IMG/VR virus record: IMGVR_UViG_3300044729_001327
Coordinates: 1-32,101 of that record
Strand: one strand, 5' to 3'
Source: a virus
DNA length: 32,101 nt
In this document: in pieces, positions 31,601-32,101 of the stretch
How the letters are laid out: each line of letters begins with the position of its first letter
How positions within the stretch are numbered: the first letter of the stretch is position 1
Made by a program: the position numbers and the translations under genes
Notes under the pieces: generated by a model
Databases searched by the model: none
What the model was told of the DNA's origin: nothing
Seen by the model: only the letters and a program-made list of their open reading frames with translations

Positions 31601-32101
31601 ATTCAGCCTATGATTAGTGGATTTATTAATCCTAAATTATCTACAGAATTTCCTACTAGAATACAAAGAACTGTTAAAAACAATCCTGAATCAACTATTG
31701 ATTATTTTAGAGTATTATTAACTGATGATTATATAGACTTAGAAAAACTTAAAGGTTCTATTTGGGCTATACGTTCTTATAATAACAAATTAGCTATTCT
31801 TTTTGAAGACACTATTAGATTAACTTTAGGTAGAGAAGTAATGAAAACATCTGCTACTGATGCTTACATTGGTTCTGGAGATATATTCTCTGTTAAACCT
31901 GTAGATGTATTAACTACTGATGGAGGTTATGGAGGATGTACAAGTCAATTTTCTATTTGTAATACTCCTTATGGATTATTTTTTCCTGATTTAAGAAGAG
32001 GTAAAGTATTTTTATTAGGAGAAGGATTAGAAGAAATATCTAAAAATGGAAACTTTAATTTCTTTAGAGATAATATGGAAATTACTGTTGTTAATTCTGT
32101 A
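28625..32101 (+). CDS. giant tail protein (nozzle/muzzle-like), truncated by the window end
   Basis: The frame opens at an ATG overlapping the previous stop and stays open for 1159 codons to the window edge. Near residue 141 YFTDNNTAPKWLN resembles the TDG-N-x-P-K motif of T7 gp12-like nozzle proteins. KVRHHKFPHP (about 533-542), the segment around GIKLKNIQTPPGFAGKVKK, and the last part (FPTRIQRTVKNNPES, AYIGSGDIFSVKP) read like the very long tail proteins that follow the adaptor in crAss-like phages. It is predicted to form the distal tail tube. The true C-terminus is not seen. Confidence 0.75.
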   Translation, partial: MKVFTINTDVDPQNQPENTSRLNVNVNVNAEVGGISNDSGFVELSEYNKYINASGTSSQKNKICIGKILLPDNRICLFSYFNPQPNNVFITDVNPYGEIGILQNDSYTPVMRDGNYSLKFDPNFPIEGTAKTNGLGETIVYFTDNNTAPKWLNLTTPQLPLDNLLNFSASNYSQLLYFPSYTQSNIHLDSVSTGGGNVPTGTYIPFIAWADENYNDSPVILPGNVISIGGGTFPSQQYDGAVQGTNSGKSFTLRIDAADLNTNYNYVHLYLVHREGTADIVYDYGFTSYETSNDLKITVSTIDNLVKVDLETLTVKSPYYKTIKSITQLDDVMYLANLKAREDFDFQPYVNGIIVDCVTKEIDVNNDFTNYRNEVTIYDDKSFMWDEVYALYASYTIQDEFGTYETKAYHIPGRPAYNIQLIKSSGFYASSNEKALISTLSGENDNLVFNGGNPDTDPSPGGQIYAINNNAKVFHAFPCSYNSNVTNIYGITGANGTSNMGYWENENETYPNTDSWKALNNSGTLLYDNRNQKVRHHKFPHPSQVERQNTDPIFMHLDNVRLPAEYSRMNILGIKLKNIQTPPGFAGKVKKLNIYYAKRTINNRTILGQSIGIYNCEIYPYYPIPAVPPSGHIDATGQGYDLDNWTVHSGGNIKLIEQHIGLSSGPSGPKGRPVNTFLNTKFIKCSPFDVVSNDTTIQGVTHISYLYNIEANYKYISSKGNTSNSRGKIAANSNWFWNPTDSSINNDPVLAINCYKFSLNRLIRKVKKGNLIESVPNYPNLDSKGYPQSEFNAGVYGYSKQVNHYRSDKTALFEHYNVEGLDYYLGANIIQGDGTEGGVVPYLNGTDVRPTTTIPLINLNQFKQNVYFNFSEQELVYLGESFTFGGTVNNIYKGDTFTNLYGYRSVTDLASVINPAPVPEPDRNVSLELRFLHFFGCQSTSNINYRNSGTNSYDIYFPKSSAFDVLGVPLMGNLGLANYYGYNKDYSRGSDIIQPMISGFINPKLSTEFPTRIQRTVKNNPESTIDYFRVLLTDDYIDLEKLKGSIWAIRSYNNKLAILFEDTIRLTLGREVMKTSATDAYIGSGDIFSVKPVDVLTTDGGYGGCTSQFSICNTPYGLFFPDLRRGKVFLLGEGLEEISKNGNFNFFRDNMEITVVNSV

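Noticed and set aside
1-32101. Stop-codon reassignment (TAG or TGA recoding), known in some crAss-like phages
   Set aside because: Genes end normally with TAA, TAG or TGA at sensible junctions, and long genes have no internal in-frame stops.

Overview
This window looks like about a third of the genome of a crAss-like (Crassvirales) tailed phage of a Bacteroidota host. The grounds are the gene order (large terminase, portal, acidic scaffold-like protein, major capsid protein, a run of virion proteins, ring/adaptor-like tail proteins, then a very large tail protein), the family-like texture of the TerL, portal and last proteins, very AT-rich coding, and near absence of Shine-Dalgarno sequences. 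Several intergenic regions carry the Bacteroidota promoter element TAnnTTTG. Reading frames are long with all three stops, so the standard bacterial code applies. Family assignments rest on reading motifs by eye; no database search was run.

Region 1 (1-2218) is a leftward block of small unrecognised genes of the early/accessory type. Region 2 (about 1614-2674) is a control region shared by the leftward and rightward blocks. It holds a perfect parS-type 16-mer (1861-1876), a large interrupted inverted repeat, an A/T tract, an orphan ribosome binding site in front of a 7-codon frame, an iteron-like array of five units about 24 bp apart, a perfect DnaA box (2565-2573) and divergent promoters. 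Together these resemble a plasmid or chromosome origin with a centromere-like site, and suggest a stable episomal (phage-plasmid-like) phase.

Region 3 (2675-8335) is a tightly packed rightward operon. It contains a winged-helix regulator, a GroES-like co-chaperonin, a DUF2829/Tad2 anti-Thoeris protein, a small tail-fibre-like protein, an HU-like protein, a DEDDy exonuclease with a zinc ribbon, an HExxH zincin and a TerS candidate. Region 4 (8335-19288) is packaging and head: TerL, portal, scaffold, major capsid protein, a tRNA-like element, two conserved-looking virion proteins and a second probably abundant virion protein. Hairpin terminators follow three of these genes.

Region 5 (19385-24781) is an adhesin/fibre cassette. 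Its first gene has a striking cluster of NNC codons that may be a diversity-generating-retroelement variable region. It also includes an 830-residue modular carbohydrate-binding fibre. Region 6 (24847-26711) is a lysis cassette: two small holin-like membrane proteins, an M15 peptidase endolysin and a candidate unimolecular spanin. Region 7 (26719-32101) is the tail: ring/adaptor proteins followed by a giant protein that runs off the window.

The genes are chained by ATGA or TAATATG junctions, so translation is probably coupled within each block. The TAnnTTTG promoters and hairpin terminators divide the rightward strand into roughly seven transcription units.
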